Shown here piece after piece: positions 53,268 through 62,554 of a DNA stretch of 64,000 nucleotides. Below the pieces are notes generated by a model. It was given only the letters and a program-made list of their open reading frames with translations. It searched no databases and was not told the origin of the DNA. Source of the DNA: Cristatella mucedo (taxonomy: Eukaryota; Bryozoa; Phylactolaemata; Cristatellidae). The stretch is from NCBI GenBank assembly GCA_009760855.2, contig WPIO01000276.1:1-64000 (forward strand). Reading direction: 5' to 3'. The translations under genes and the position numbers were made by a program. Position 1 is the stretch's first letter; each line of letters begins with the position of its first letter.

Positions 53268-54494
53268 ATGACAGCAATGTTGCTTGAGCATTTTCAAGTC
53301 GGTGATGACTTCGCAACTTGGCTGCTTGACTCGGAGCGGCGGCTCGAGCTGTACGGTGTCAATCCGACAATCTGGCACAAATATCTGCCACTCTTCCTGG
53401 AAGGAAGCGCCTTCTATGCGTATTCTTACATGCCGAAGGCAACCAAGGATGACTACCGTCTGCTTCGCGAGGCTCTGGTAACAGCGCTGGCTAGCCCTGA
53501 AGGTAAAGCGCGACTGCTGAGCGCTGAGTTTGCAAATGCTCGTCGGAGAGAGGGCGGCGACAAAACGGACCAAAAGCAATATCAGCAATCGCCGACGGTC
53601 CGCCGGGCGACAACGGTTTGCCAGGATGCCACCCTATGGAACGCGGTGACAGCGATCCAGGCTGTGACGGTTTGCCAGGCGCACGTGGAGTGCAACGAGG
53701 CAACGGCCTGCGAGGTAGCTGAAGCCGTGGAGGTGACTCTGGCATGCGACGAACCGGTGGGTTACGACTCGGAGCAAGTGGGAGATGCGGAGCAGGTCGG
53801 AGGCTCATCGGCAACGCAAGTGGGCTGTGACCCAGAACTGTTAGGAGACGAGGCGCAGATCAGATATGCGGTGCAGGTCGGAAACGCGGCGGCGGCGGCG
53901 GCGCCCGAAGACGCGGCGGCGGCGGTGACACCCGAAGACGCGGCGGCGGCGGCACCCGGAGACGCGGCGGCGGCGCCCGGAGACGCGGCGGCGGCGCCCG
54001 GAGACGCGGCGGCGGCGCCCGGAGACGCGGCGGCGGCGCCCGGAGACGCGGCGGCGGCGCCCGGAGACGCGGCGGCGGCGCCCGGAGACGCGGCGGCGGC
54101 GCCCGGAGACGCGCGGCGGCGCCCGGGGCGGCGGCGCCCGGAGACGCGGCGGCGGCGCCCGGAGACGCGGCGGCGGCGCCCGGAGACGCGGCGGCGCCCG
54201 GAGACGCGGCGGCGGCGCCCGGAGACGCGGCGGCGGCGCCCGGAGACGCGGCGGCGGCGCCCGGAGACGCGGCGGCGGCGCCCGGAGACGCGGCGGCGCC
54301 CGGAGACGCGGCGGCGCCCGGAGACGCGGCGGCGCCCGGAGACGCGGCGGCGCCCGGAGACGCGGCGGCGCCCGGAGACGCGGCGGCGCCCGGAGACGCG
54401 GCGGCGCCCGGAGACGCGGCGGCGCCCGGAGACGCGGCGGCGCCCGGAGACGCGGCGGCGCCCGGAGACGCGGCGGCGCCCGGAGACGCGGTGA
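53268..54494 (+). CDS. Retrotransposon Gag-like ORF running into a minisatellite
   Basis: A 408-codon frame. Residues 1-100 resemble the capsid-like N-terminus of LTR-retrotransposon Gag proteins: 'FQVGDDFATWLLDSERRLEL', 'WHKYLPLFLEGSAFYAYSYM', 'DYRLLREALVTALA', 'LSAEFANARR'. Residues 110-205 are acidic with Cys-rich words. From residue about 207 a GC-rich minisatellite encodes Ala-Ala-Ala-Pro-Gly-Asp units. Near 54112 a unit with altered length shifts the frame, and the rest reads Arg-Arg-Pro-Glu-Thr. The ATG at 53268 is the first in frame. No protease, reverse transcriptase or integrase follows: block G and satellite F come next. Probably a remnant or captured gag; family assignment by pattern only. 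Confidence 0.5.
   Translation: MTAMLLEHFQVGDDFATWLLDSERRLELYGVNPTIWHKYLPLFLEGSAFYAYSYMPKATKDDYRLLREALVTALASPEGKARLLSAEFANARRREGGDKTDQKQYQQSPTVRRATTVCQDATLWNAVTAIQAVTVCQAHVECNEATACEVAEAVEVTLACDEPVGYDSEQVGDAEQVGGSSATQVGCDPELLGDEAQIRYAVQVGNAAAAAAPEDAAAAVTPEDAAAAAPGDAAAAPGDAAAAPGDAAAAPGDAAAAPGDAAAAPGDAAAAPGDAAAAPGDARRRPGRRRPETRRRRPETRRRRPETRRRPETRRRRPETRRRRPETRRRRPETRRRRPETRRRPETRRRPETRRRPETRRRPETRRRPETRRRPETRRRPETRRRPETRRRPETRRRPETRRRPETR
53930..54490. repeat. GC-rich coding minisatellite (18- and 15-bp units)
   Basis: Tandem units 'GCGGCGGCGCCCGGAGAC' (18 bp) dominate the left half. The right half (about 54290-54490) is mostly a 15-bp version lacking one GCG. Both unit lengths are multiples of three. 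No stop codon occurs in the plus-strand frames used or in the long minus-strand frames (232 and 270 codons), so every long antisense frame here is a composition effect. Confidence 0.92.
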
Positions 54495-54496
54495 GA

Positions 54497-54590
54497 GTGA
54501 AAAGTTGACGACAACTGTCGAGCCTGCCGTGGACTGCACGGGATTCCTCTTCGAGTCAAGTTTTGCATGCCCAAAGGTCTCCTATTTCAG
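54497..54590 (+). repeat. Block G fragment
   Basis: Inverted relative to 8165-8290: 'GTTGACGACAACTGTCGAG', 'GACTGCACGGGATTCCTCTT', 'AAGTTTTGCATGCCCAAAGG'. It links the minisatellite to satellite F and keeps the 'DCTGFLFESSFACPKVS' frame. Confidence 0.75.
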
Positions 54591-55225
54591 TGGGCATGTT
54601 CAGAGCTCCCATATCTCAGTGTGCATGCACAGAGTATTCCTGTCTCAGTGCTCATGTCTTTACAGCCCTTATCTCAGTGCACTTGAGCAGAGCCCCCTAT
54701 CTCAGTGCGAATGTCTGTACCGCCACTATCTTAGTGGCTTAGGTCTATACAGGCCCTATCTCAGTGGGCATGAGTAGGGCACTCCATTCTAAGTGCACAT
54801 TTCTGTACTGCCGTTATCTCAGTGGGCCTGAGCCGAACGCACTTACCTCAGTGCTAATGTCCACAGCTATATCAGTGTGCTATATCAGCTTGCTCAGACT
54901 GGACCTATCTCAGTGCCTACGTCTGTACTGCCCCTATCACAAAGCCCATGTCTGTACTGGCCCTATCTCTGTGGCTTCACAGCTCCAGTCTCAGTGAGCT
55001 AGCTTAGAGCACACCTATCTCAGTGCTAATATCCTGCCTGTATCTCAGTGAGCGAGCTCAGTGCGTCCCTATCACAGAGCGTAGGTCTGAACCGCCCCTA
55101 TCTCAGTGGGCTTGCTCAGAGTGCACCTATGACAGAGCCAATGTCTGTACCGCCCCTATCTCATTGTGCTTGAGCAGATTCCCCTATCTCAGTGCCTATG
55201 TGTGTACCACATCCATCTCAGTTCA
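54590..55225 (+). repeat. Satellite F, plus-oriented array
   Basis: About 22 monomers of 29 bp reading 'CCTATCTCAGTG' plus 17 variable bases. Two monomer types alternate, one with 'CATGTCTGTACCG'-like and one with 'GCTTGAGCAGAG'-like variable parts, giving a 58-bp dimer. Faces the longer, opposite-oriented array at 56215-58825 across a LINE core. Open frames through it arise from the absence of stops in the unit. Confidence 0.9.
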
Positions 55226-55512
55226 CATTTGCCTCAGCTACATAGAGCTTGGAATCTTGTGGCAGCTGTCGCTCACTGGAAGCAGTTTCTCCCGACACTG
55301 CATTCTGCCACTAACCACATTTGAATGCTGACCCTGGGCATGTCACCCCTAATCATCACCCCCAATCAAGTCATTCATTTTGTTTGTTTATCAAGCATGA
55401 TATTACTCACCATTCAATTGCATTTCCCTTTGCAGCAAATGTAAAGCACGTAGAGAGAGATTGAGTTCTCTGAGGGCACTTTATCAGGTGCATTATTATT
55501 ATATTATTATTA
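55226..55512 (+). mobile_element. LINE-B 3' end
   Basis: Plus-strand 3' end: 'GCTGACCCTGGGCATG', 'TTTGTTTATCAAGCATGATA', 'CATTCAATTGCATTTCCC', then 'GAGGGCACTTTATCAGGTGC' and an (ATT)n tail at 55493-55512. It joins directly to the LINE-A relative, mirroring 7928-8048. Confidence 0.82.
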
Positions 55513-55513
55513 T

Positions 55514-56195
55514 TGCGATTTAGACAAAGCCAGTGCCTTATCTGCCAGACCAATCGTTGTACTTAATTGTTCCAGTATGTCATGGTGATCAATGGTGTAG
55601 GAGCCAGTGGATAGATCTAGCAGCACCAGTACAGTGATATTAACATCATCAATGGTGCATAGGATGTCATTGGTTGCACAGAGGACAGCAGTCACAGTGG
55701 AGTGCCGCCTATTGAAACCCGATTGAAATTTTTCTGGCTTTGCAACGTGTGCTACCAGCTGCTTGGCTACATTTTTTTCATTCATTTTCAAGTATCATTG
55801 ACACAAAAGTGACAAGGAAAACCGGACAATAGTTTGTAAGGACGTCTGTATCTAATCCAGGCTTTTTAAGTATGGGCCTAACGATTGCCGATTAGGAGTA
55901 CTTGAATAGACCCTTTTTTCCGGAGAGGAATTAACAATCTCGGTTATGGCTGGGCTAGGGTGATATGCTAGTGAAGACTGCAGAGATGATGGTATCAGTT
56001 CATCAGGAGAGGAGCTTTTTTTACTAGACCTTAATATCCTAGCAACAGCACATGCAGAAACCTCAAAAAACTTTATGGAAGATCACTGGTTTCGATTCAG
56101 CAGTTGCTTTAGTCTGAAGGGGCTTTATAGATGCACGAATGTGCATTGTTTTTTCCTTTAAAGAAGGCTGAAAACCTTTCGGCTAAGCCGCTAAT
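55514..56195 (-). pseudogene. Divergent LINE-A relative, reverse transcriptase N-terminal part
   Basis: Minus strand. Visible: the linker with 'KKEKTMHIRASIKPLQTKAT'-like sequence near 56130, 'SSPDELIPSSLQSSLA'-like near 56000, '[20 protein letters not shown]'-like near 55860, and the 93-codon open part (55791-55510) with 'FQSGFNRRHSTVTAVLCATN', 'LVLLDLSTGSYTIDHHDILE' and 'TIGLADKALALSKSQ'. It ends before the catalytic YADD box. The same joint occurs inverted at 7695-7928. Confidence 0.75.
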
Positions 56196-56214
56196 GTCTT
56201 GCACTCTGGACAAG

Positions 56215-58825
56215 CGAACGGATATAGGAGGAGGTACAGATATAGCCACTAAGGTAGGTGGGCTCTGCTCGAGCCTACCGAGATAGGAGCTGTAAAGACA
56301 TAAGCCACTAAGATAGGGGCGGTACAGACATATGTACTGAGATAGGTGCGCTCTACTTAAGCCAACTTAGATAGGGGCTGTAAAGAAATAATCCACTGTG
56401 ATAGGCGCAATACAGACATATGCACTGAGATAGGTGCACTCTGAGGAAGCGCAATGAGACAGGTGCATTACAGACACACTCACTGAGATAGGTGGGCTCT
56501 GCTCAAACGGACTGAGGTAAGGGTGGTACAGACATTCGCACTAAGATAGGTGTGCTCTGAGCAAGCTCACCGAAATAGGGGCTGTAATGACATATGCACT
56601 GAGATTGGTGCACTCTGAGCAAACCCACTGAGATAGAGACGGTATGGACATTAGCACCGAGATAGGTGCGATCTGCTCAAGCCCACTGAGATAGGGGCAG
56701 TAGAGACATATGCACTTAGATAGGTGAGCTCTGCTCACACACACTGAGATATTAGGGCAGTACAGAGATAGGCACTAAGATAGGGGCGGCACAGACGTAC
56801 TAACTGAGACAGGTGGGCTGTGCTCAAGAGCACTGAGATCGGGGCTGTACCGAAATAAGCTTCTGAGATAAGGATTGTGCAGACATGCGCTCTTTGATAG
56901 GTGCACCTTGAGCAAGCTCACCGAAATAGGTGTGGTACGGACATAGGTTATGTGATAGATGTCCTCTCCGCAAGCGCACTGAGGTAGATGCTGTACAGAC
57001 ATAATCACTAAGATAGGTGGGCTCTGCTCAAGTACACTGAGATTGGGGCTGCAAAGAAATAAGCCACTGAGATAGGGGCAATACAGACATATGCACTGAG
57101 ATAGGTGCACTCTGCTCAAACGGACTGAGGTAGGGGTGGTATACAGACATTCACACTAAGATAGGTGCACTCTGAGCAAGCGCACTAAGATAGGGGCAGT
57201 AGAGATATAGATGCTGAGATAGGCGAGCTCTGCTCAAGCACACCGAGATATTGGGGCAGTACAGAGATAGGCACCAAGATAGGGGTGGTACAGACACAGG
57301 CTCTGTGATAGGTGGGCTGTATGCAAGCGCACTGAGGTAACGGCAGTACAGATACTAACTGAGAAAGTTGGGCTGTGCTCAAGCAGACTGAGATAGGGGC
57401 AGTATTGAGAAACAGTCTGCGCAATCGCACTGAGGTAGAGGCTGTACACACATACTCACTACGATAGGCTCTGCTCAACTAAACTGGGATTTTTGCGATA
57501 CAGACATACGCAGTAAGATAGATACGTTCTGAGGAAGAGATATTAGGGGTACTGACATAGGCACTAGGATAGGGGCAATACCGGCATCCACATTAAGTGC
57601 TCTGCTCAGGCCCACTGAGGTAGGGCCTATAAGACCCTAAGCCACTGATATAGGGGCGTTACAGACATACTCACTGAGAGAGGTGGGGTACATGCATGCA
57701 CACTGAGATAGGGGAGGTATAGACATAGGCTCTGTGAAAGGCGCACCCTGAGCAAGCTCACTGGAATAAGGCCGGTAATGAAATAGGTTCTGTGATAGGT
57801 GCGCTCTGAGCAAGTGCACTGAGATAGGGATTGTACAGAAATATGCTCTTTGATAGGTTCACTTTGAGCAAGCACACTGAAATAGGCACAGTAAGGACAT
57901 AGGTTCTGTGATAGATGTACTCTGTTCTGTGTATCTGTGATAGATGTTCTGTGATTATGTGATGGGGTTCTGTGATAGATGTTCTGTGGGTGTGGTTCTG
58001 TGATAGATGTACACTGTGATATTTGCACTCTGAGCAAGCGCACTGAGATATTAGGGGTACATATATTGGCACTGAGATAGGGGCGCTACAGACATGTACT
58101 CTGTGATAGGTGCGATGTGCGCAAGCCCACTGAGGTAAAGGCAGTAAAGACATACTCACTGAGATAGGTGGGCTCTGCTCAAATGGACACAGATTGAGGC
58201 TGTAAAGAGATAAGCCACTAAAATAGGGGCAGTACTGACATACCCACTGAGATAGGTGCGCTCTAATGAAGCCCACTGAGATAGGGCCTGTAAAGACCTA
58301 GGCGACTTTGATAGGAGCGGTACAGACATAGGCACCGAGATAGGTGCACTCTATTCAAGCACACTGAGATAGGGGCTATAAAGGCATAAGCACTGAGATA
58401 AAAAAAAAGGGGGAGCTCTGTGCACGTAGACTGAAATAGGGGCAGTGCAGACATGCGATTTGTGATAGATGACATTTGAGCAAACGCACTGAGATATTGA
58501 GGGTACAGATATTGGCACTGAGATTAGGGCGCTACAGACATGTGCTTTGTGATAGGTGCACAGAGGATATGTGATAGCGCACTGGGGTTAAGGCATTAAA
58601 GACATACTGAGATAGGTGGGCTCTGCTTAAGCACACTGAGAAATTGGGGGAAGAGTCATTGGCACTGAGATAGGGGCGCTCCACTCAAGTGAACTGAGAT
58701 AGGGGCTGTAAAGACATGAGCACTGAGACAGGAATGAGCTGTGCATGTCCACTGAGATTCAGGTGCTCTGGGCAGGCACACGGAAATAGGGATGGTACAG
58801 ATGTAGGCACTGAGATAGGGACTTT
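56215..58825 (-). repeat. Satellite F, main array (29-bp monomer, 58-bp dimer)
   Basis: Roughly 85-90 monomers of 29 bp: 'CACTGAGATAGG' plus 17 variable bases. Type I variable part is like 'TGCGCTCTGCTCAAGCC'; type II is like 'GGCGGTACAGACATATG'. They mostly alternate, giving a 58-bp higher-order unit. A variant sub-array of 'TTCTGTGATAGATG' words interrupts it at 57890-58020. Since 29 is not a multiple of three, the protein frame changes each monomer; long frames (up to 172 codons at 57758-58276) are by-products. Confidence 0.93.
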
Positions 58826-59216
58826 GGGCTTGCTAATAGTCGAAGGCTAGGGTCCTCTCGACCACTAACGTGCAGGTTATACACATACGTGCAGGTTATA
58901 GGCATTCTCCTCGAGGTGGACTCGGTGAGTCCTAGCACTCATACCCGGGATTGGCCACTGGACTTTCGATGGATGCGAACCCAGTAGCACCGATTAAGCA
59001 GGGCGCTGCTCTGGGAAGGGTAAGCTTACTAGAGCGCCTGTACGAGATCGTCGCTTGAGGAAGATCGGTGGCTGGGATTCGCCAAGTGACGGCTGAAGCA
59101 ATTTAGCCGCCCGAATACTTAAATGTTGACTCATGAACTCTAGATGATTATACAAGGCTTTCCTTGCGCAATAAGCTGGTAAATATACATAACTGATAGG
59201 GAAATCGTCTTAATCA
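58826..59216. other. Single-copy sequence between satellite F and block G
   Basis: Contains a direct repeat 'ACGTGCAGGTTATA' (58879-58892 and 58899-58912). No gene or partner recognised. A B-box-like word on the minus strand (near 58975) was not accompanied by a convincing A box. Confidence 0.4.
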
Positions 59217-59560
59217 AAACTTGATTCGAAGAGGAATCCCGTGACGTTACTGGAAGGCTGGAGAGTTGTTGTCACCTTTACCCTCTCACCGTGCAACTAC
59301 GAAACCGGCGCCAGCTCCAATGACTCGAATTGCCTGGCTGCACATCTATGGAAGGGTAGGAGCTTCTTCTTATGGTAGGACGTCAAGCAAATATCTATAA
59401 TCCAGGGTGTCCTTTTTGCATGCGGTCGCCGGAGAACGTCGCTAAGATTCGCCCAATTTATAAAAAAGAGAGAGAATGATCGTAAAAAAATTCTAATTAG
59501 AATTCGCTTCACTATTACCGTTGGCGTTTCACTCGAAGTTGCAAAGAGTTCGTAGGATGT
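59217..59560 (-). repeat. Block G, copy with the U start segment
   Basis: Matches 8190-8425 over 59217-59465, then continues with 'TTCTAATTAGAATTCGCTTC' (59489-59508), which is the start of block U2 at about 21700. The minus-strand frame 59297-59587 parallels the 8105-8356 frame ('TSYHKKKLLPFHRCA') with a stop before 'LHGER'. Confidence 0.65.
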
Positions 59561-59564
59561 GCGA

Positions 59565-60769
59565 TGTCGGATGTGCCGGTGCAGCAATCTAGAAGGTGAG
59601 ATACAGGTAAAGCCAGCACGTGACTAAATCGATTCCGTGCTCAGCTTTTTTTATTGCAGCACTCCTGCCAAGCAAAAATTGCGAGGCCTCCTTACCATAT
59701 CAACCGTACACCAGAGAGACCAAGCTGTCACCTTCTGCTGGCCGCTCGACTGATACAGCTAGTAGCAATGAAGCTCTCACGATCTAGGAAGAGGACGCCA
59801 GTCATAGAGGCTGCTTGATATAATTTGCTGTTCACTGAATCTATCTCTAAAGCAACTATGGTAACTGAAGTAAGGTTTATCGATTTGCGTTTGCCTTCGA
59901 GGCCTCCATATGCTGCTTGTGCTGGTTGTAGTCGCAGCCTGTAACACTTAAGCCTCGACCTTGTAACACTTAAGCCGTGATCTTGGAGAAGGAGCACATG
60001 CCTGCGACTGGGAAGCAATACGTCAGCTACTCAGGCACTATGCCTCAACGTTGTAGTACAATCTTAAGCAGCGATGAAAGGCTGGTGTTTTTTCATTCAG
60101 CTGAAATCTTTGTTACTGTAGCGTAGTCACAACCAACGACATGTCCGAAGTGTCCGAGGATGCCTAGAGCGATCCGCCGATACGGCCACTGGTGTCATTG
60201 GAATTCTGTTAACTAAGCAGAACAGAAGAGCTGCAGGCGCTGCATGCAGTCCGACTCGGTGTCAATCGACTATCACTGTTCAAGAGGGCTTCTAGAATCC
60301 AAGAGACAAAGACAACTTGGATTTTCATTACAGTTGGTCAATACCATCATCAAGCTGGTCGATTGCGAGTTCTGTGTTCCGAGCTGCTCGGGACTAGGAG
60401 GTGTCGAGTCGTCATTTGCCGAAAGGTCACTGCAGGCATGCTCTACCTTAAGTGGAACCATGCTCTACAACTATGCAAGAAGCTTTTCATTTTATAGGGT
60501 TGACTTCTCGAGCTTGCTATATTTATTTGATCTAATTGGCTTAAATTCAGATGCTGAATTCTACTTCGTGATGCAGCTTAACATACGGGCACTAAACACC
60601 TCAATGTCCTACACCCCCACAACATACGGGATGCAAATACAATCGTGGCTATGACAGCCGTTTAAAAGTGACGTTTACATGTGTGCTCGCTCGCTTGTGT
60701 GCGTGTATTGTGTATGGGTGTGTGTCTGTGTGTCTGTGTGTGTGTATGTTTGTGTGTTTGTGCATGCGC

Positions 60770-60809
<40 letters not shown>

Positions 60810-61090
60810 TGTGGGTGTGTGCCCACGGTTGATAAAGTATCTAGGTGAGACAAGGCTGCTACGACTTCAATGACTTTTACAATGGCTGCTGCAGTTTTGA
60901 TTTGCACAGCAGAGACCCAGCCGATGACCACCACCAACAGTTTAATACGACGAATGGAGCCGAAGGGTTCACGGCTCCCTTAGGCTCCCAAAGGCTCCTA
61001 CTCCCACTCGACTCCTTTGTACCTGGTTGACGTTCCCTCCTTCCCACTGTCTCCCAACTACAACTCTTCCAGTAGGTTGGCAGGAGGAGG
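59565..61090 (+). repeat. Block H4 of the duplicated locus
   Basis: Plus-orientated copy of 27790-29300. It starts inside candidate exon 3 near 'GATGTGCCGGTGCAGCA' with the 'CTAGAAG|GTGAGA' donor. Next is the TTTTTTATTGCAG acceptor (59647-59659) and an open segment ('LLPSKNCEASLPYQPYTRET'). It also has a 136-codon frame (60244-60654: 'SDSVSIDYHCSRGLLESKRQ', 'LVDCEFCVPSCSG', 'NSDAEFYFVMQLNIRALNTS') whose parts recur at 28500-28870 and 45260-44900. Near 60845-61000 lies 'DDxYNGCCSFDLHSRDPADD'-type sequence. The coding frames of H recur in at least two copies each but the gene model is unproven. Confidence 0.6.
60711..60825. repeat. GT-rich microsatellite
   Basis: Imperfect (GT)n with interruptions, the purest run being about 60773-60804. 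It corresponds to the run at 28964-29010 in H2. Confidence 0.9.
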
Positions 61091-61093
61091 ACA

Positions 61094-61345
61094 AAGCCGT
61101 GATAGCACACTAGGTAAGGCGGTTACTTTCACGACCTCGATCCTGAGGTCGTGAGTTCGATTCCTGCGGTGGGCGATTCTTAATCGCCACTGTCTCTATG
61201 GCGCTCACAGCCTGTCTCTATGCCACAGCCACCAGCTGTTTGACCCTGGAGTGGTTCAGGGCACTTACCGGTCTGCATGCATTGGCAGTGTGCCGGCAAA
61301 CCCAGTGTCTATGGTCGAATCGTGAATAAATAGAAACACAAACTA
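61094..61345 (+). mobile_element. tRNA-like SINE, best copy
   Basis: An A-box-like 'TAGCACACTAGG' at 61103-61114 and B-box-like 'GAGTTCGATTCC' at 61153-61164, about 50 bases apart as in tRNA genes. Between them lie complementary arms 'ACGACCTC' and 'GAGGTCGT' around 'GATCCT', consistent with an anticodon-type stem. The body (61170-61330) ends in an AATAAATA tail (61326-61333). Such structure is typical of tRNA-derived SINEs transcribed by RNA polymerase III. Not an intact tRNA gene: no matched acceptor stem. The same insertion site is occupied in H2 (truncated) and H3. Confidence 0.65.
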
Positions 61346-61354
61346 CAGCTGCTT

Positions 61355-61785
61355 CGACTTCGGACACCACCTCGAAGTAAAGCTACCTTGAACTATCACA
61401 AGTAATGGCTGAGAATTTCTCTGCCCTAACAACTAATGTGGTATCTTCTATTTATAGATTGAGCGACGTTTCGGCTATATGCTATGGGCACAGTGCCCAT
61501 AGCAGCTATTTCGGCTCGTTATGTCATCTTTGGCACAGAGCAAGCTCACATCCTTTCCATCCTGCTACAGGAGCTATGCCCATAGCCGAAAGTGTGAAGG
61601 GTATATAAACAAACGAGGGCCTATCAGCTGTCTCTAATGGCGACCACCAGGCCACTGCCACGATTTAGTCGTTAGGGGACTAGTGTTGCGTACGACGCAT
61701 ACAGATCGGAGAAAGAGCTATGTAAAGGCTGTCAGCTCGAGCCAATGTCCTGCCAGCCCCCACTAACATTGAACAACCCACCACT
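61355..61785 (+). repeat. Block K with palindromes and TATA-like motif
   Basis: Inverted copy at 43836-44235. Contains a perfect 23-base palindrome at 61481-61503 (arms GCTATGGGCAC, centre A), a second short palindrome GCTATGCCCATAGC at about 61573-61586, and 'GGTATATAAAC' at about 61600. The layout resembles a promoter region, but no downstream gene is seen; LINE-A follows at 61786. Confidence 0.5.
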
Positions 61786-62170
61786 GTAATGTAACGTAAT
61801 GTAATGTACCTCCGTCTGTAACTCCACAAAGTTGTAAAGACCACGTGGGTGTTAAGCAAGAGTTTCGTAAAGCCCACTCATAGCCTATACGTCTTTCGGT
61901 ACGCATTCCGTACCCAACAGACTTCGTCTCACGCAACGAAGAGAAAGTGGAAAAGAGTAGTCGTAATCGGCAGTAAGAAAGTAGTTGTCATTGCGTAAGA
62001 ATTGTAGAAGCGAGTTCCACAGTCTAGGACCTGCCGAGAAAAAGCTTCTGTCGCCAACTGTCTTTAAGTAGAAGAATGAGACAGCTAATTTATTGTTCAC
62101 ACAGGACCTAAGGGCTCGAAAGGCTGAAACATATGCAGCAGTTCAGCTAGGTACGAAGGAGCCAAGCCGT
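61786..62170 (-). mobile_element. LINE-A 3' end
   Basis: Tail of ATTAC-type repeats (61793-61816), 'GTGGAGTTACAGACGGAG' on the minus strand, and the C-terminal 'LWNSLLQFLRNDNYFLTADY' region (62100-61885). A deletion removes part of the C-terminal sequence near 61952 ('LRCVRRSLL' joint). It adjoins block K exactly as the LINE-A at 42960-43835 does. On its other side it abuts exon 1 copy 4 at about 62175. Confidence 0.8.
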
Positions 62171-62218
62171 GGTAGAGGCAGTGTTCTGCCACTACAACTG
62201 CTGAGGGGATGTAACTAC

Positions 62219-62551
62219 CGGTTGCCTCCAATGATGTAATAGACTCTAACTCGGCTGCTGATGAGACGGTGTGTAGGGCATCTGGAATGACTGCTGGAAG
62301 AGCGAGTGCTGTTGTGGTGGTTCACCAAGATGCTTGTTCTGATGCATTGCTCGAGAATCCTGCACAGTTTGTGGCTGTTGCAAGGGACACTGCCCATTGT
62401 GCTGAGTGCCAATCAGTGGCTGTAGCTGCTCCACAAACTGTTGTTGCAGCAGCACGTGCTGCTGCTGGGACGGTTGAGAGACCTTCTGCTGACGCTCCAT
62501 GGATTGAGTGCGATACAGGAACTGCTGAAATTGGGGCTGCCACTGCCTTTG
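62219..62551 (-). pseudogene. Gln-rich gene family, exon 1, copy 4 (one stop)
   Basis: Exactly 333 nt between the acceptor 'AAATTTCAG' and 'ACCG|GTAGTT'. Reads 'QSMERQQKVSQPSQQQHVLL', 'QTVQDSRAMHQNKHLGEPP', 'SFQMPYTPSHQQPS', then TAG in place of a conserved Trp codon. No exon 2 follows: LINE-A sequence begins within about 50 bases, so the gene is truncated. Confidence 0.65.
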
Positions 62552-62554
62552 CTG

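Noticed and set aside
53762-54574. Long minus-strand frames (270 and 232 codons) opposite the Gag-like ORF
   Set aside because: They consist almost wholly of the antisense of the stop-free GC-rich minisatellite (Arg-Val-Ser-Gly-Arg-Arg and Ala/Ser repeats) and have no independent conserved part.
57758-58276. 172-codon frame of Pro/Ile/Ser/Tyr-rich repeats in satellite F
   Set aside because: The 29-bp monomer lacks stops in most frames, and similar frames appear throughout the array. The protein frame changes at each monomer, so no selection for coding is visible.
56215-58825. CRISPR array
   Set aside because: The 29-bp spacing looked suggestive, but the repeats are contiguous 29-bp monomers with only two classes of related variable parts. 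There are no unique spacers or cas genes, and the context is eukaryotic.
58960-59060. Possible second tRNA-like element on the minus strand ('GGGTTCGCATCC')
   Set aside because: Only a B-box-like word was found. No A box at the right distance and no second copy in the window.
61094-61170. Functional tRNA gene
   Set aside because: A and B boxes and an anticodon-like stem are present, but the acceptor arms do not pair well. The sequence continues as a dispersed repeat with a SINE-type tail.
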